Below are positions 1 through 9,322 of a stretch of DNA of 64,000 nt, one piece after another. The stretch covers positions 6,920-70,919 of the forward strand of contig JANPBT010000067.1 of the NCBI GenBank assembly GCA_031430575.1. The letters are read 5' to 3'. Made by a program: the position numbers and the translations under genes. Below the pieces are notes generated by a model. The model worked only from the letters and a program-made list of their open reading frames with translations, was not told the DNA's origin and searched no databases. Position 1 is the stretch's first letter. Each line of letters opens with the position of its first letter. This stretch comes from JANMDS01 sp031430575. Lineage in GTDB: Bacteria; Pseudomonadota; Gammaproteobacteria; Burkholderiales; Casimicrobiaceae.

Positions 1-2
1 GG

Positions 3-2588
3 CTCTACGATGCCGGCGTTAGCGATGCTGGGCAGCCCTATCTTGTGTTGGAATGTGTCGAGGGGGAACGCATTGATTTGTATTGCGATCATCGCAAGCT
101 CGCGATCACAGCCCGGGTGCGATTATTTTTGCAAGTGTTAAGCGCGGTTGCGCATGCCCATCAGCATTTGGTCGTGCACCGCGATCTAAAGCCTGGCAAC
201 GTGCTCGTCACCCCAGACGGGGAAGTGAAGCTGCTCGATTTCGGAATCTCCAAGCTGCTTGAAGAAACGGAAGGCCAAAGCGATTTAACGCGCGATGCCG
301 GGCGTATCCTTACGCCAGAATACGCTGCGCCCGAGCAGCTCACCTTGCACCCAATCACCACCGCCTCCGATGTGTATTCCCTCGGCGTGTTGCTCTATCA
401 TTTGCTTACCGGGTGCTTGCCCTACGGTGCGGCTGCAGCTGCACCGGCTGCGTTGGTGCGCGCCATTATTGAAACCGAGCCCACGCGCGCCTCCGTTGCA
501 GCCGGGCGGGTTACGCGCGTGCAGCCCGAAAAACCTGCGGCGCAGATTTCGGCAATTTCAGGCACATTTTTGGCTGCTGATGCGGTTGCTGACAATTCAA
601 CCGGAGAAGCCGCCGCCGACGCCGCAGCTGAAGCAAATACGCGCGACGTTACCCGCGAGATCAGAGCGCTCCGGCGGGCAACGAGCATTGCGAAATTGCG
701 ATCCCATCTTTCTGGCGATCTTGATAATATTTTGGCCAAAGCGCTGCGCAAAGATCCTTATGAGCGCTACGCTTCGGTGCAAGAGTTTGCCCAGGATTTG
801 CTAGCGTATCTTGAGCTTAAACCCGTCAAAGCCCAGCCCGATTCTGTTGCGTATCGGGCGCGCAAATTTATGCAGCGCAATCGCGGCGCGGTCGCGGCTG
901 GCGCGCTTTGTGCGCTCGCAATTTTGGGTGGCGTTGCATCAACGGCGTGGCAGGCGATTGAAGCGCGTAAGCAGGCGGCGATTGCCCGCGCCGAGATGCA
1001 AAAGGCCGAGGCGATACGGGATTACCTCGTGGGTATCTTTAGATCAGCGAGCCGGGACGTCACGGAATTTCCTAAGCGGGGCGAGACCACGACGCGGGAA
1101 TTGCTCGATTCCGCCGCGCAACGGGTCGAGACCGCATTTCCCACGCAGCCAGCCTTGCGCGGATTTTTATACGAGACGTTATCTGGCGTCTATTTTGATC
1201 TCGATCAGCTGCCGCAAGCGCTCACCACCGCGCAGCGCTGGGAAGCCGGCCTCAGCGCTGGCAGCCTAAGCGCCTCGCCGTCGATTGAGCGCGCCCCCGC
1301 CATTGCAGCGCTCGTGCAACAAGGGGTGACGTTGACGCGAATGGGACGCGCAAAAGAAGCGCTCGAAGTGCTCACCCGTGCCCGCGATATCGCTAGCCTG
1401 CGTAGCCAGCCGCACGATGAGCTCTGGGCACGGATTCACCTTGCGTTGGCGCTCTTGCATGCGGAAGAATATTCCCATGATGCGGCAGCGACCTCGATGG
1501 CGGAAGTTGGTCGCGTAAAGGTGCAATCTCCCAGCCTAGTCATTGAGCGCGCCTACGTTGAAGGTTTATCGGACTTACGCAGAGGGAAGCTCCGATCAGC
1601 AAAAGAAAAAATGACTACTGTGGTTAAGGGGTTGGAAGTGGCTGTGGGCTCTAAATCGGTACGCACCGCGGAAGCTCGTTGGCGTTTGGGCGTCATTGCG
1701 TACTATCGAGGCGATTGGATCGAAGCTGAGGCGGCCTTGCGTTCCGCACTTGATACGATTCAGGCTGTTAGTGGGCAAACTCACCGTGACACGATCGTTA
1801 TAAAGCGGGAATTGGCAAACGTACTTGTTCGTCAGGGTAAGTGGCCCGAGGCGTTCAAGTTGGCAGACGAATCGTTGCTTGCCGCCCGAGTTCGAGCAAA
1901 GACAGACCCAAACCATATGTATTTGGCGAGCGTGTTGCAGTCCTGGGGACGTACGCGTTTGTTCGCGGGCGATATTGTTGGTGCCGATTTGGCCTTCTCA
2001 GAAGCGCTGAGTTCTGTTCGGCGAACTTCAACCGAAGAACAGTTTGAGGCATTCATGTTTTTTGATTTAGCGCAGACCGCTTTTTTAAAGGGGAACTTAA
2101 AGTCGGCGAAAAATTACGCTGAAAAAGTAGTTGCTGCGTACACAGAAACGCAGGGAAAAGATTCAATTGTTACCGTTACAGGTAAATTGACAATGATTGA
2201 GGCGGTTCAAGAGCTCAATCCTGACCTTGCAAATAAATGGTGGGATGAAACTGCCGATGTGCCAATGACCGAGTTTGCGTTTCCGGCGGCGCTCCTGCGG
2301 GCAAAAGTGGGTCGCATAGAAGCCGCGGTTATAAGCAAATTAGATTTAGATTTGCCGCGCGAAATTGAGTTGATCCGAATTTTTAGCCAGCCGTACTCGG
2401 AGATCCCGGAGGTGCAATTTCGACTCGCTCAAACGGCAGTCCTTGCGGTAATCGGGCTCGGTCCGTCCGCAGATCGTTGCGCGCAAGTGATCTCACCCGT
2501 AGCGACAATTCGAAAATTTCAAGTTGAAGGCAGTCGGTGGGTCAACCGAACGATTTCTGCAACTGCGAAGTGCAAAAATTATCGCTAA
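3..2588 (+). CDS. Membrane Ser/Thr protein kinase with TPR-like C-terminal region (5' end cut by window)
   Basis: Hanks-type bacterial kinase. The frame is open to the left edge, so the glycine loop and catalytic lysine lie outside the window. Visible are the catalytic loop HRDLKPGN, the metal-binding DFG (DFGISK) and the activation-segment end YAAPEQ. An Ala-rich insert of about 90 residues splits the C-lobe and carries one copy of the dispersed repeat, read as KPAAQI. A hydrophobic segment (GALCALAILGGVA) follows the kinase domain and should be a single membrane span. About 500 helical residues with TPR-like spacing follow. It probably phosphorylates cytoplasmic targets in response to protein-protein contacts; the substrate is unknown. 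The last third has more A/T-rich codons than the first. Confidence 0.9.
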   Translation, partial: LYDAGVSDAGQPYLVLECVEGERIDLYCDHRKLAITARVRLFLQVLSAVAHAHQHLVVHRDLKPGNVLVTPDGEVKLLDFGISKLLEETEGQSDLTRDAGRILTPEYAAPEQLTLHPITTASDVYSLGVLLYHLLTGCLPYGAAAAAPAALVRAIIETEPTRASVAAGRVTRVQPEKPAAQISAISGTFLAADAVADNSTGEAAADAAAEANTRDVTREIRALRRATSIAKLRSHLSGDLDNILAKALRKDPYERYASVQEFAQDLLAYLELKPVKAQPDSVAYRARKFMQRNRGAVAAGALCALAILGGVASTAWQAIEARKQAAIARAEMQKAEAIRDYLVGIFRSASRDVTEFPKRGETTTRELLDSAAQRVETAFPTQPALRGFLYETLSGVYFDLDQLPQALTTAQRWEAGLSAGSLSASPSIERAPAIAALVQQGVTLTRMGRAKEALEVLTRARDIASLRSQPHDELWARIHLALALLHAEEYSHDAAATSMAEVGRVKVQSPSLVIERAYVEGLSDLRRGKLRSAKEKMTTVVKGLEVAVGSKSVRTAEARWRLGVIAYYRGDWIEAEAALRSALDTIQAVSGQTHRDTIVIKRELANVLVRQGKWPEAFKLADESLLAARVRAKTDPNHMYLASVLQSWGRTRLFAGDIVGADLAFSEALSSVRRTSTEEQFEAFMFFDLAQTAFLKGNLKSAKNYAEKVVAAYTETQGKDSIVTVTGKLTMIEAVQELNPDLANKWWDETADVPMTEFAFPAALLRAKVGRIEAAVISKLDLDLPREIELIRIFSQPYSEIPEVQFRLAQTAVLAVIGLGPSADRCAQVISPVATIRKFQVEGSRWVNRTISATAKCKNYR
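533..548 (+). repeat. Dispersed repeat copy, exact core
   Basis: Inside the kinase gene, read as KPAAQI. It sits in the low-complexity insert of the C-lobe. Confidence 0.85.
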
Positions 2589-2618
2589 ACTTTGCATTTT
2601 TTGAATTATTATTCACTA

Positions 2619-2645
2619 CCAAATCAACACGTTGTATTGATTTGG
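2619..2645. terminator. Candidate hairpin between convergent genes
   Basis: Perfect 9-bp stem CCAAATCAA / TTGATTTGG with a 9-nt loop, 31 bases after the kinase stop and before the stop of the opposing small peptide gene. It is AT-rich with only a short T run, so terminator strength is doubtful. Confidence 0.45.
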
Positions 2646-2664
2646 TTTAACGATCAATTAACTA

Positions 2665-2745
2665 CTACTGCGGAGCTGGTTTGTCCCCGCCGCCGCCTAC
2701 AATTTCTAGTATTTCATCGCTTAATGTTTCTACAATTTCAATCAT
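2665..2745 (-). CDS. Small double-glycine-leader-like peptide (26 aa)
   Basis: A 26-codon ORF with a good ribosome site (GGAG, 5 bases before ATG). The peptide is acidic and helical, with the stretch LSDEILEIVGGGG followed by a short DKPAPQ tail. This resembles double-glycine leaders of peptides processed by bacteriocin-type ABC peptidases (pattern LSxxELxxVxGG), although the tail after GG is too short for a normal bacteriocin. No peptidase or transporter gene is visible nearby. The neighbours are the kinase gene (convergent) and, upstream, the indolepyruvate oxidoreductase. It could be a signalling peptide or a chance ORF. The start signal and composition favour a real gene. Confidence 0.5.
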   Translation of the reverse strand: MIEIVETLSDEILEIVGGGGDKPAPQ

Positions 2746-2890
2746 ATTTTCTCCATTTGGATTAATACTACGGATTAGACTGTAGCAAATTAATTCTAAG
2801 TCTTTTTACGCAAAAGTCCTATTTTTCAACGGGGTCATGTTTCCCGAACTTTGCAGGTACGTTTTTTTTTCATCGGCGCCATTGCGATGG

Positions 2891-5800
2891 TTAAATAGCG
2901 CTTCGCATCAAGGTTTTTTCGCTCACAATCGCAATTGATTTTTTAGCGCTCTCGAAATCAGCGAGTAATTGTGGTGCGATTTTTTTCACTTCAGCAACAT
3001 GACGCTCTTTCACATGCCCAAAGCCGCGAATCTGCTCGGGTAATTTGGCGAGCGCAACTGCTTGCGCATGATTAAACGGCGCGAGCTTACCGAGCACCAT
3101 TTCCATTTGCGATAAGTAATCGCGCAGTAATTCCCGCTCCATCTTGCGTTCTGCAGTTTTGCCAAAAAAATCGAGCGCGCCGCCGCGCAAGCCCTTCATC
3201 TTTGCCAGTATTTTGAAGCCAAGCATCATCGATTTTCCGAAGCGCTTTTTGATGAGATGCCCGGTAACGGCATCTTTTTTGGCAGCCAGTGGCGGAGCGA
3301 GATGGAAATTTAATTCGTAATCGCCTTCAAACTGCTTGGCGACTTGGGCTTCAAATGTGCCATCGGTATAAAGTCGTGCGACTTCATACTCATCTTTGAT
3401 CGCCATGAGCTTAAAGAGATAGCGCGCGACTGATTCCGTGAGCGCTGTTTTGCCTGTGCATTTTGCGTTTTCTGTTTCCTGCACTTTTGCCACGAAATCG
3501 GCGAAACGTTTCGCGTAGGGTGCATCTTGATAGGCGGTTAAAAAGTCCACACGCCGCGCGATCATTTCTTCGAGCGATTCAGAGATTTTCGACGTGCCAG
3601 AAATCACCATTTTTGGTGATGCGATTTCATTGACCAATTTCAATTCTGCCGCGGCGCGCCGTCCCCACATAAAGGCGGCTGTATTCATTTCTATTGCTGC
3701 GCCGTTTAATTCAATCGCGCGCAAAATCGCCGCTTCGGAGAGCGGGATCAAGCCTTTTTGCCACGCATAGCCGAGCACGAAAACATTCGATGCAATCGAG
3801 TCACCGCAAAGCGCAGTGGCAAGCTTGCTGGCATTGATTAAATAGGTCGAATCTGCGCCGCAGGTATTTTTAATTTCCGCTTCCATGCTGCCGAGTGGGA
3901 ACTGCAAATTGGCGTTGCGGGTAAAGCCAGCGGGCATCACCACCGCGGTGTTGACCACCGCATGGGTGCGTTGCGCGGCCATGCGTGAGAGCGCTTCTGC
4001 ACCTGCGCCCACGAGCACATCGCAGGCGAGCACGACATCAGCCTCGCCAGTGGCAATGCGCGTAGCGGTGAGGGCATATTGCGTTGGCGCGATTCGGATG
4101 TGAGAAGTCACCGCGCCATTTTTCTGCGCCAAGCCCGCCATATCGAGCACCGAGACGCCTTTGCCTTCCAAGTGCGAAGCCATGCCGAGCAATTGACCGA
4201 TGGTCACAACGCCCGTGCCGCCGATGCCAGTAACTAAGATGTTGTAAGCCTTCGTTAAGGGCGGAATCTGCGCCGCAGGTATGGCAGGGAAATCGACCGC
4301 ACCGACTTTGCCGGGCTTTCTCAATTGCCCACCCTTGACGGTTACGAAGCTCGGGCAAAAGCCTTTAACGCAAGAGAAATCTTTATTGCACGACGACTGA
4401 TCGATCGTGCGCTTGCGGCCAAATTCGGTCTCAAGCGGCGCAACGGAGACGCAGTTAGATTGCACGCCGCAATCGCCGCAGCCTTCGCAGACTAAATCGT
4501 TGATCACCACGCGCTCGTTGGGGTCTGGGAAGGTATTGCGCTTGCGGCGACGGCGCTTTTCTGCAGCGCAGGTTTGGTCGTAAATGATGGCGGTTGTGCC
4601 AATAATTTCCCGGAATTCCCGCTGCACGGCATCGAGCGTATCGCGGTGCTTGACTTCGACCCCCGTTGGCAAACTCACGCCATCGTATTTTTCAGGCTGA
4701 TCGGTGACCACGATGCAGCGGGCCACGCCCTCGGCAATCATTTGATGGGCAATGCTTTGCGGCGAGACCATGCCGTCGTGCGGCTGGCCGCCGGTCATCG
4801 CGACCGCATCGTTATACAAAATTTTGTAGGTGATATTGACCTTCGCAGCGATGCTCGCGCGCACCGCGAGCACGCCCGAGTGAAAGTAGGTGCCATCGCC
4901 TAAGTTTGCGAAGATATGCTTTTCGTTGGTGAAGGGGGCTTGCCCGATCCAAGGCGTGCCTTCGCCGCCCATCTGGGTAAATGTCTCGGTGTTGCGGTCC
5001 ATCCAGACCGACATGAAATGGCAGCCAATGCCCGCCACCGCGCGCGAGCCTTCCGGCACTTTGGTCGAGGTGTTGTGTGGGCAACCTGAGCAGAAATAGG
5101 GCGTGCGCTGCAGCTCGATTTTGGGCGTGGCGAGCGCGTTTTCTTTGGCTTCAATCACCGCGAGGCGGGCTTTGATTTTGTCGCTCACGTAAAACTTCTC
5201 AATCCGTGCTGCGATCACTTTTGCAATCATGGCCGGGTTGAGTTCGTAATAGGCGGGCAAGAGCCATTCGCCGTGCGGGCGAACCCACTCGCCCTTCATA
5301 TCAAATTTGCCGATCACGCGCGGGCGTACGTCCTCTCGCCAGTTGTAAAGCTGCTCTTTGAGTTGATACTCGATGATCTGGCGCTTTTCTTCCACCACCA
5401 AAATTTCATCGAGCCCTTCGGCAAATTGCCGGATGCCCTCGGGCTCTAGCGGCCAGCTCATGCCCACTTTGAAAACGCGCAGCCCGATTTCAGCGGCCAG
5501 CTTATCGTCGATGCCCAAATCTTCCAGCGCTTGCCGGGTATCTTGAAAGCTCTTGCCAGTAGTCACGATGCCAAAGCGCGGGCGGGGTGAATCGACAATC
5601 ATGTCGTTTAATTTATTGACCCGCGCGTACTCCATCGCCATGTAGATTTTGTAGTCATGCATGCGCCGCTCTTGCCCGAGCCACGGGTCTGGCCAGCGGA
5701 TATTGACCCCACCTTCAGGCTGCGGAAAGTCAGCTGGGATGATGGTTTTCACGCGCTGCGGGTCAACATCTACCGTCGCCGAGCTTTCAACCGTATCGGC

Positions 5801-6448
5801 CACCGCTTTCATGCCCACCCACAAGCCCGAATAGCGACTCATCGCAATGCCGTGAATGCCGTAATCTAAATACTCTTGAACCGAGGAAGGATTTAGCGTT
5901 GGAATCACACACGCAGAAAAAATATGCTCAGACTGATGCGGCAGCGTTGAGCTCTTTGCGCCATGATCATCACCGGCGATCACCAGCACGCCACCGTGCT
6001 TTGAGGTGCCCGCCATATTGCCATGCTTAAACACATCGGCGCAGCGATCAACGCCCGGGCCTTTGCCGTACCACATGCTAAATACGCCGTCGTATTTGGC
6101 ATTCGGGTAAAGATTGACCTGCTGCGTGCCCCAAACGGCCGTGGCAGCGATTTCCTCGTTAAGACCCGGATGGAAGGTCACGTGATGCTCTTTAAGAAAT
6201 TTCTCGGCTTTCACCGCCGTTTGATCGACGCCACCCAGCGGCGATCCGCGGTAGCCCGTGATGTAGCCGCCCGTATTCAGCCCGGCGGCGACATCGCGCT
6301 GGCGCTGCATCATCATCATGCGCACGAGGGCTTGCGTGCCACTCATGTAAGTGCGCCCAGCGGTGAGGGTGAATTTATCGTTGAGGGTAATGCGCGCGAT
6401 GGCTTGCGCGAGGGCGGTGGCTTCTAGGCCAGAGGGAAGGGCGGTCAC
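2891..6448 (-). CDS. Indolepyruvate ferredoxin oxidoreductase, fused alpha/beta type
   Basis: Oxidative decarboxylation of arylpyruvates (indole-3-pyruvate, phenylpyruvate) to aryl-acetyl-CoA with ferredoxin as acceptor, in amino-acid catabolism. Order of parts: pyrimidine-binding N-domain (GYRGSPLGG), TPP-binding domain (FCSGCPHNTS, GIGCHFM), cysteine-rich Fe-S segment (CEGCGDCGVQSNC, CNKDFSCVKGFCP), gamma domain (GIGGTGVVTIGQLLG) and a C-terminal extension. I place the start at GTG 6448 because AAGGAG lies 9 bases upstream and the resulting 1185 aa fits the single-chain family. The frame stays open to ATG 6553. Two dispersed repeats are inside, read as NTCGAD and IPAAQI. It is monocistronic, with no neighbouring ferredoxin gene. 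Confidence 0.93.
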   Translation of the reverse strand: MTALPSGLEATALAQAIARITLNDKFTLTAGRTYMSGTQALVRMMMMQRQRDVAAGLNTGGYITGYRGSPLGGVDQTAVKAEKFLKEHHVTFHPGLNEEIAATAVWGTQQVNLYPNAKYDGVFSMWYGKGPGVDRCADVFKHGNMAGTSKHGGVLVIAGDDHGAKSSTLPHQSEHIFSACVIPTLNPSSVQEYLDYGIHGIAMSRYSGLWVGMKAVADTVESSATVDVDPQRVKTIIPADFPQPEGGVNIRWPDPWLGQERRMHDYKIYMAMEYARVNKLNDMIVDSPRPRFGIVTTGKSFQDTRQALEDLGIDDKLAAEIGLRVFKVGMSWPLEPEGIRQFAEGLDEILVVEEKRQIIEYQLKEQLYNWREDVRPRVIGKFDMKGEWVRPHGEWLLPAYYELNPAMIAKVIAARIEKFYVSDKIKARLAVIEAKENALATPKIELQRTPYFCSGCPHNTSTKVPEGSRAVAGIGCHFMSVWMDRNTETFTQMGGEGTPWIGQAPFTNEKHIFANLGDGTYFHSGVLAVRASIAAKVNITYKILYNDAVAMTGGQPHDGMVSPQSIAHQMIAEGVARCIVVTDQPEKYDGVSLPTGVEVKHRDTLDAVQREFREIIGTTAIIYDQTCAAEKRRRRKRNTFPDPNERVVINDLVCEGCGDCGVQSNCVSVAPLETEFGRKRTIDQSSCNKDFSCVKGFCPSFVTVKGGQLRKPGKVGAVDFPAIPAAQIPPLTKAYNILVTGIGGTGVVTIGQLLGMASHLEGKGVSVLDMAGLAQKNGAVTSHIRIAPTQYALTATRIATGEADVVLACDVLVGAGAEALSRMAAQRTHAVVNTAVVMPAGFTRNANLQFPLGSMEAEIKNTCGADSTYLINASKLATALCGDSIASNVFVLGYAWQKGLIPLSEAAILRAIELNGAAIEMNTAAFMWGRRAAAELKLVNEIASPKMVISGTSKISESLEEMIARRVDFLTAYQDAPYAKRFADFVAKVQETENAKCTGKTALTESVARYLFKLMAIKDEYEVARLYTDGTFEAQVAKQFEGDYELNFHLAPPLAAKKDAVTGHLIKKRFGKSMMLGFKILAKMKGLRGGALDFFGKTAERKMERELLRDYLSQMEMVLGKLAPFNHAQAVALAKLPEQIRGFGHVKERHVAEVKKIAPQLLADFESAKKSIAIVSEKTLMRSAI
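3850..3867 (-). repeat. Dispersed repeat copy, exact core
   Basis: Inside the oxidoreductase gene, read as NTCGAD. Confidence 0.9.
4265..4282 (-). repeat. Dispersed repeat copy, exact core
   Basis: Inside the oxidoreductase gene, read as IPAAQI. It lies in the linker between the Fe-S segment and the gamma domain. Confidence 0.9.
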
Positions 6449-6601
6449 GTCGTGTTGCTCCTTGTTGTCACCGCCGGATTGCGACGGATCGTATCGTTCG
6501 AGATGCCCGTTGGTCTTATGAACGGCAGGGCTAATGGTTAGATTTTGACGCAATCGCCCGCGAGGTGCAAATCAAACTTCAAAAATGCCCAAAACGGGGT
6601 A

Positions 6602-6619
6602 AATCTGCGCCGCAGGGTT
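6602..6619 (-). repeat. Dispersed repeat copy, exact core with a changed flank
   Basis: Intergenic, in the divergent promoter region 22 bases before the esterase start. The right flank is GGGTT instead of GGTAT. Confidence 0.8.
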
Positions 6620-6640
6620 TGAGCCCTTAAACTGTCGTTT

Positions 6641-7315
6641 ATGAATTCAATCCCAGTTTCAACAATCGAGCTTCACCCCGAGGGCGAAGCCACTGCAACC
6701 GTCATTTGGATGCACGGTCTTGGCGCTGATGGCAACGATTTTGTTCCCATCGTGCCGGAGCTGAAATTACCTGCGGCGCTGAAAGTGCGCTTTATTTTTC
6801 CTAACGCACAAATGCGCGCGGTGACGATCAACGGCGGGGCAGTGATGCGGGCGTGGTACGACATCGCAAGCGTAGATTTCGAGCGCCGCGCCGATGAAGC
6901 TGGCGTGCGCCAATCGGCAGCGCAAATTGATCAGCTCATCGTGCGTGAAATTGCGCGTGGCATTCCAGCTAAGCGCATCGTGCTCGCCGGCTTTTCGCAA
7001 GGCGGGGTGATCGCGCTGCAAGCGGGCCTGCGCTACCCCGAGCGTTTGGGCGGCATCATGGCGCTGTCGACCTATCTCGCTTGCGGCGATACCCTGGCGA
7101 CCGAGGGCGCGGCGGCAAATAAAGACATTCCGATTATGATGGTGCATGGCACACGCGATGGCGTCATTGCCTTGAAAGTTGCTGAGGGTAGCCATCAAAA
7201 ATTACGCGACGCTGGCTATCACGTGGATTGGAAAACCTACCCGATGGAGCATAGCGTTTGCGCTGAAGAGGTGGGCGAGATCGCAAAATTTTTGCGAGCA
7301 CATTTGCCAGCGTGA
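6641..7315 (+). CDS. Carboxylesterase / phospholipase family serine hydrolase
   Basis: A 224-aa cytosolic alpha/beta hydrolase of the carboxylesterase 2 family (EstB/acyl-protein-thioesterase-like). Seen: oxyanion-loop motif WMHGLGADGNDF, nucleophile elbow GFSQGG, an Asp near GTRDGVI and the catalytic His in MEHSV. It hydrolyses short-chain esters or thioesters; the natural substrate cannot be told. Length is normal for the family. It is divergent from the oxidoreductase gene, with the 192-bp gap holding one repeat copy. Confidence 0.9.
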   Translation: MNSIPVSTIELHPEGEATATVIWMHGLGADGNDFVPIVPELKLPAALKVRFIFPNAQMRAVTINGGAVMRAWYDIASVDFERRADEAGVRQSAAQIDQLIVREIARGIPAKRIVLAGFSQGGVIALQAGLRYPERLGGIMALSTYLACGDTLATEGAAANKDIPIMMVHGTRDGVIALKVAEGSHQKLRDAGYHVDWKTYPMEHSVCAEEVGEIAKFLRAHLPA

Positions 7316-7414
7316 TCATCGCTGGCAATAGGGGTTTTGCATCGGTGAAACTGCTGCAGCGCATTTCAATGTTGCACCAGCATCGCTCGCGCCTTTGCTC
7401 GGGAGACGGTTTGT

Positions 7415-8458
7415 GTGTCGCGCCCAACGACCGCCTTCAATCTAATCACAAGAGAAAACATTGAATTGAATTTTCTAGAAATCTATCGCTCACTCGCCCA
7501 TCCGCTCGTGCGCGCCTTGGCATGGAGCATTGGCTCACCCAATGTGTTTAACCCGGCTTTGCCAGCGTGGCGCGGGGGCTTGGCCAACGATACCTGCGGC
7601 GCAGATTGGCTGACCGCGGCATCACCGTGGCTGCAAGCGCTCGATGAAAAGCCCGAGCCTCTCGTGCGCTGGATGGGCGAGGAGGGCAAACGCCCACTGG
7701 GCAAAACGTTCGAGATGCTGATCGGTTTTTGGCTTTCGCATCGCGCCGACATTGCGTGGGTGCAGCCCTCGCTTGTCGTGCGTCGCCATGGGCGCACGAT
7801 GGGGGAATTCGATCACGTTTATGCCACCCGCGATGGCGCGTTGCATTCGCTTGAGCTTACTGTAAAGTTTTATTTGCGCATCGCGCCGGAGCGCGGAGCG
7901 CGCGGTTATGTCGGGCCTATGGTTTACGATTTCATGGCCGAAAAAATCGCCCGCATGACCGAGCATCAAATGCCGCTGGGCGATACCGAAGATGGGCAGC
8001 ACGCGGTCAAAGCCAATCTGGCACGCATGCGTATTCCCCACGATCACGTTGCGCCGCTTGCGATTGCGCAACACGCTATTTCGCGTGGCATCTTGTTTGA
8101 GCACTTTTCTGCGCCGCAGGTATCGCTGCCGCTAGAGGCGAGTCCGGCGCACGTGCGTGGAAAGTGGGCGTCAACGCTTGAGCTTGATGCTATACCTGCG
8201 GCGCAGATTTCATGCTGGAAAGTGCTCGATGGCGTGCAATGGCTCGGCTCGCAGCGAGCATCGATTTCAGCATTGACCACGCTTGCCGCGTGCGCTGCAT
8301 CGCTGGGTAAGCTACGGCATGCGATGATTGCCCGTTTTGAAAGCTCAGAGGCCGAGCCGATGCGTGCAGATGAAGTAGAGCGCTGGATTATTTTGAGCCC
8401 TGATGCCCGGGTATTTTCCACTGCGATACGCGATCTCAAATCGGGCGCAACGCAATGA
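7415..8458 (+). CDS. DUF1853 family protein
   Basis: A 347-aa protein of unknown function. The central part (GKTFEMLIGFWLSH, VRRHGRTMGEFDHVY, HSLELTVKFYL) matches what I know of DUF1853, whose Glu/Asp/Lys pattern (GEFD, ELTVK) recalls a PD-(D/E)XK nuclease core; that last point is inference. The start is GTG 7415 behind GGGAGA. It carries three copies of the dispersed repeat in three different phases, read as DTCGAD, SAPQV and IPAAQI, more than any other gene of its size here. Its stop overlaps the start of the lipoprotein gene by four bases (ATGA), so the two are co-translated. Confidence 0.8.
   Translation: MSRPTTAFNLITRENIELNFLEIYRSLAHPLVRALAWSIGSPNVFNPALPAWRGGLANDTCGADWLTAASPWLQALDEKPEPLVRWMGEEGKRPLGKTFEMLIGFWLSHRADIAWVQPSLVVRRHGRTMGEFDHVYATRDGALHSLELTVKFYLRIAPERGARGYVGPMVYDFMAEKIARMTEHQMPLGDTEDGQHAVKANLARMRIPHDHVAPLAIAQHAISRGILFEHFSAPQVSLPLEASPAHVRGKWASTLELDAIPAAQISCWKVLDGVQWLGSQRASISALTTLAACAASLGKLRHAMIARFESSEAEPMRADEVERWIILSPDARVFSTAIRDLKSGATQ
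7590..7607 (+). repeat. Dispersed repeat copy, full 18-base consensus
   Basis: Inside the DUF1853 gene, read as DTCGAD. Confidence 0.92.
8106..8123 (-). repeat. Dispersed repeat copy, exact core
   Basis: Inside the DUF1853 gene, read as SAPQV. Confidence 0.9.
8192..8209 (+). repeat. Dispersed repeat copy, full 18-base consensus
   Basis: Inside the DUF1853 gene, read as IPAAQI, in inverted orientation to the copy 68 bases upstream. Confidence 0.92.
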
Positions 8459-9312
8459 GGCACGCTTGGAAATTGATCGTGCTCACGATTGCCTTGATCT
8501 GCACGCTTGTAGCCTGTACCAGTCTTGATCACTTGCAGCGAAAAGCCATCTTTCGCCCGTCAAAGGCCATCGACGCAACGCCGCGCGATCAGGGCGTTAA
8601 TTTCGAAGCGGTGACCATCATCGTTAATGGTGAGCGGGTGACCGGATGGTGGATACCTGCGGCGCAGATTTCTGCAGGTCGGGCACCGCGCGCTTCTGCT
8701 TTATATCTGCACGGCAGTGGCTTTAGCCTTTCCGCCAATTTGCCCCGCATTCTGCGGCTGCGAGAAGCGGGGTTTAACGTGCTCGCAATTGATTATCGCG
8801 GCTTTGGTGCGAGCGATGGTGATCTGCCGAGCGAAGAAAGCGCTGCTGCCGATGCGCACGCCGCGTGGGCTGAGCTTGGCAAGCGTGCGCCGCCCAATGG
8901 TGCGCGCTATATTTACGGGCATTCGCTCGGCGGCGCGATTGCGGTCGATCTGGCGACTAAAGTGCGCGATGCGGCAGGGTTGGTCGTCGAGTCGAGTTTC
9001 ACCAGCGTGCGCGAATTATTGCCACATACCGCTTACAAATGGATTCCACTTGCGCCGGTACAAACCCAGTTTTTTGATTCACTTGAGAAACTGCCCAAAA
9101 TTTGCATGCCTGTGCTTTTCTTTCACGGCACCAACGATTATCGGATTCCAACCGAAATGGCGCAATCGCTATTTGATGCGGCGCGCGAGCCCAAACGCTT
9201 AGAGATCGTGCAAGGCGCGCGGCACATTGATATTCCCACGCGCTTTAACGGCCAGTGGCGGGCAGCCATCGCCCGCTTACTGGAGACGGCGCCATTAAAA
9301 TGTGGCGGCTAA
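8455..9312 (+). CDS. Alpha/beta hydrolase lipoprotein
   Basis: A 285-aa serine hydrolase carried to the envelope: lipoprotein signal with lipobox LVAC at about residue 21. The alpha/beta fold shows LYLHGSGFSLS, the Asp-rich DYRGFGASDG, nucleophile GHSLGG, acid FHGTNDYRIP and catalytic His in ARHIDIP, a family close to BEM46/YfhR hydrolases. The repeat is read as IPAAQI early in the mature part. The start overlaps the DUF1853 stop. It converges on the VOC gene with a 10-base gap. Confidence 0.88.
   Translation: MRHAWKLIVLTIALICTLVACTSLDHLQRKAIFRPSKAIDATPRDQGVNFEAVTIIVNGERVTGWWIPAAQISAGRAPRASALYLHGSGFSLSANLPRILRLREAGFNVLAIDYRGFGASDGDLPSEESAAADAHAAWAELGKRAPPNGARYIYGHSLGGAIAVDLATKVRDAAGLVVESSFTSVRELLPHTAYKWIPLAPVQTQFFDSLEKLPKICMPVLFFHGTNDYRIPTEMAQSLFDAAREPKRLEIVQGARHIDIPTRFNGQWRAAIARLLETAPLKCGG
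8653..8670 (+). repeat. Dispersed repeat copy, full 18-base consensus
   Basis: Inside the hydrolase lipoprotein gene, read as IPAAQI. Confidence 0.92.
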
Positions 9313-9322
9313 TCGCGCGCCA

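Noticed and set aside
422..751. Long minus-strand frame opposite the kinase gene, and similar antisense frames opposite most genes
   Set aside because: Shadow frames of G+C-rich coding DNA with no start signals, domains or codon pattern of their own.
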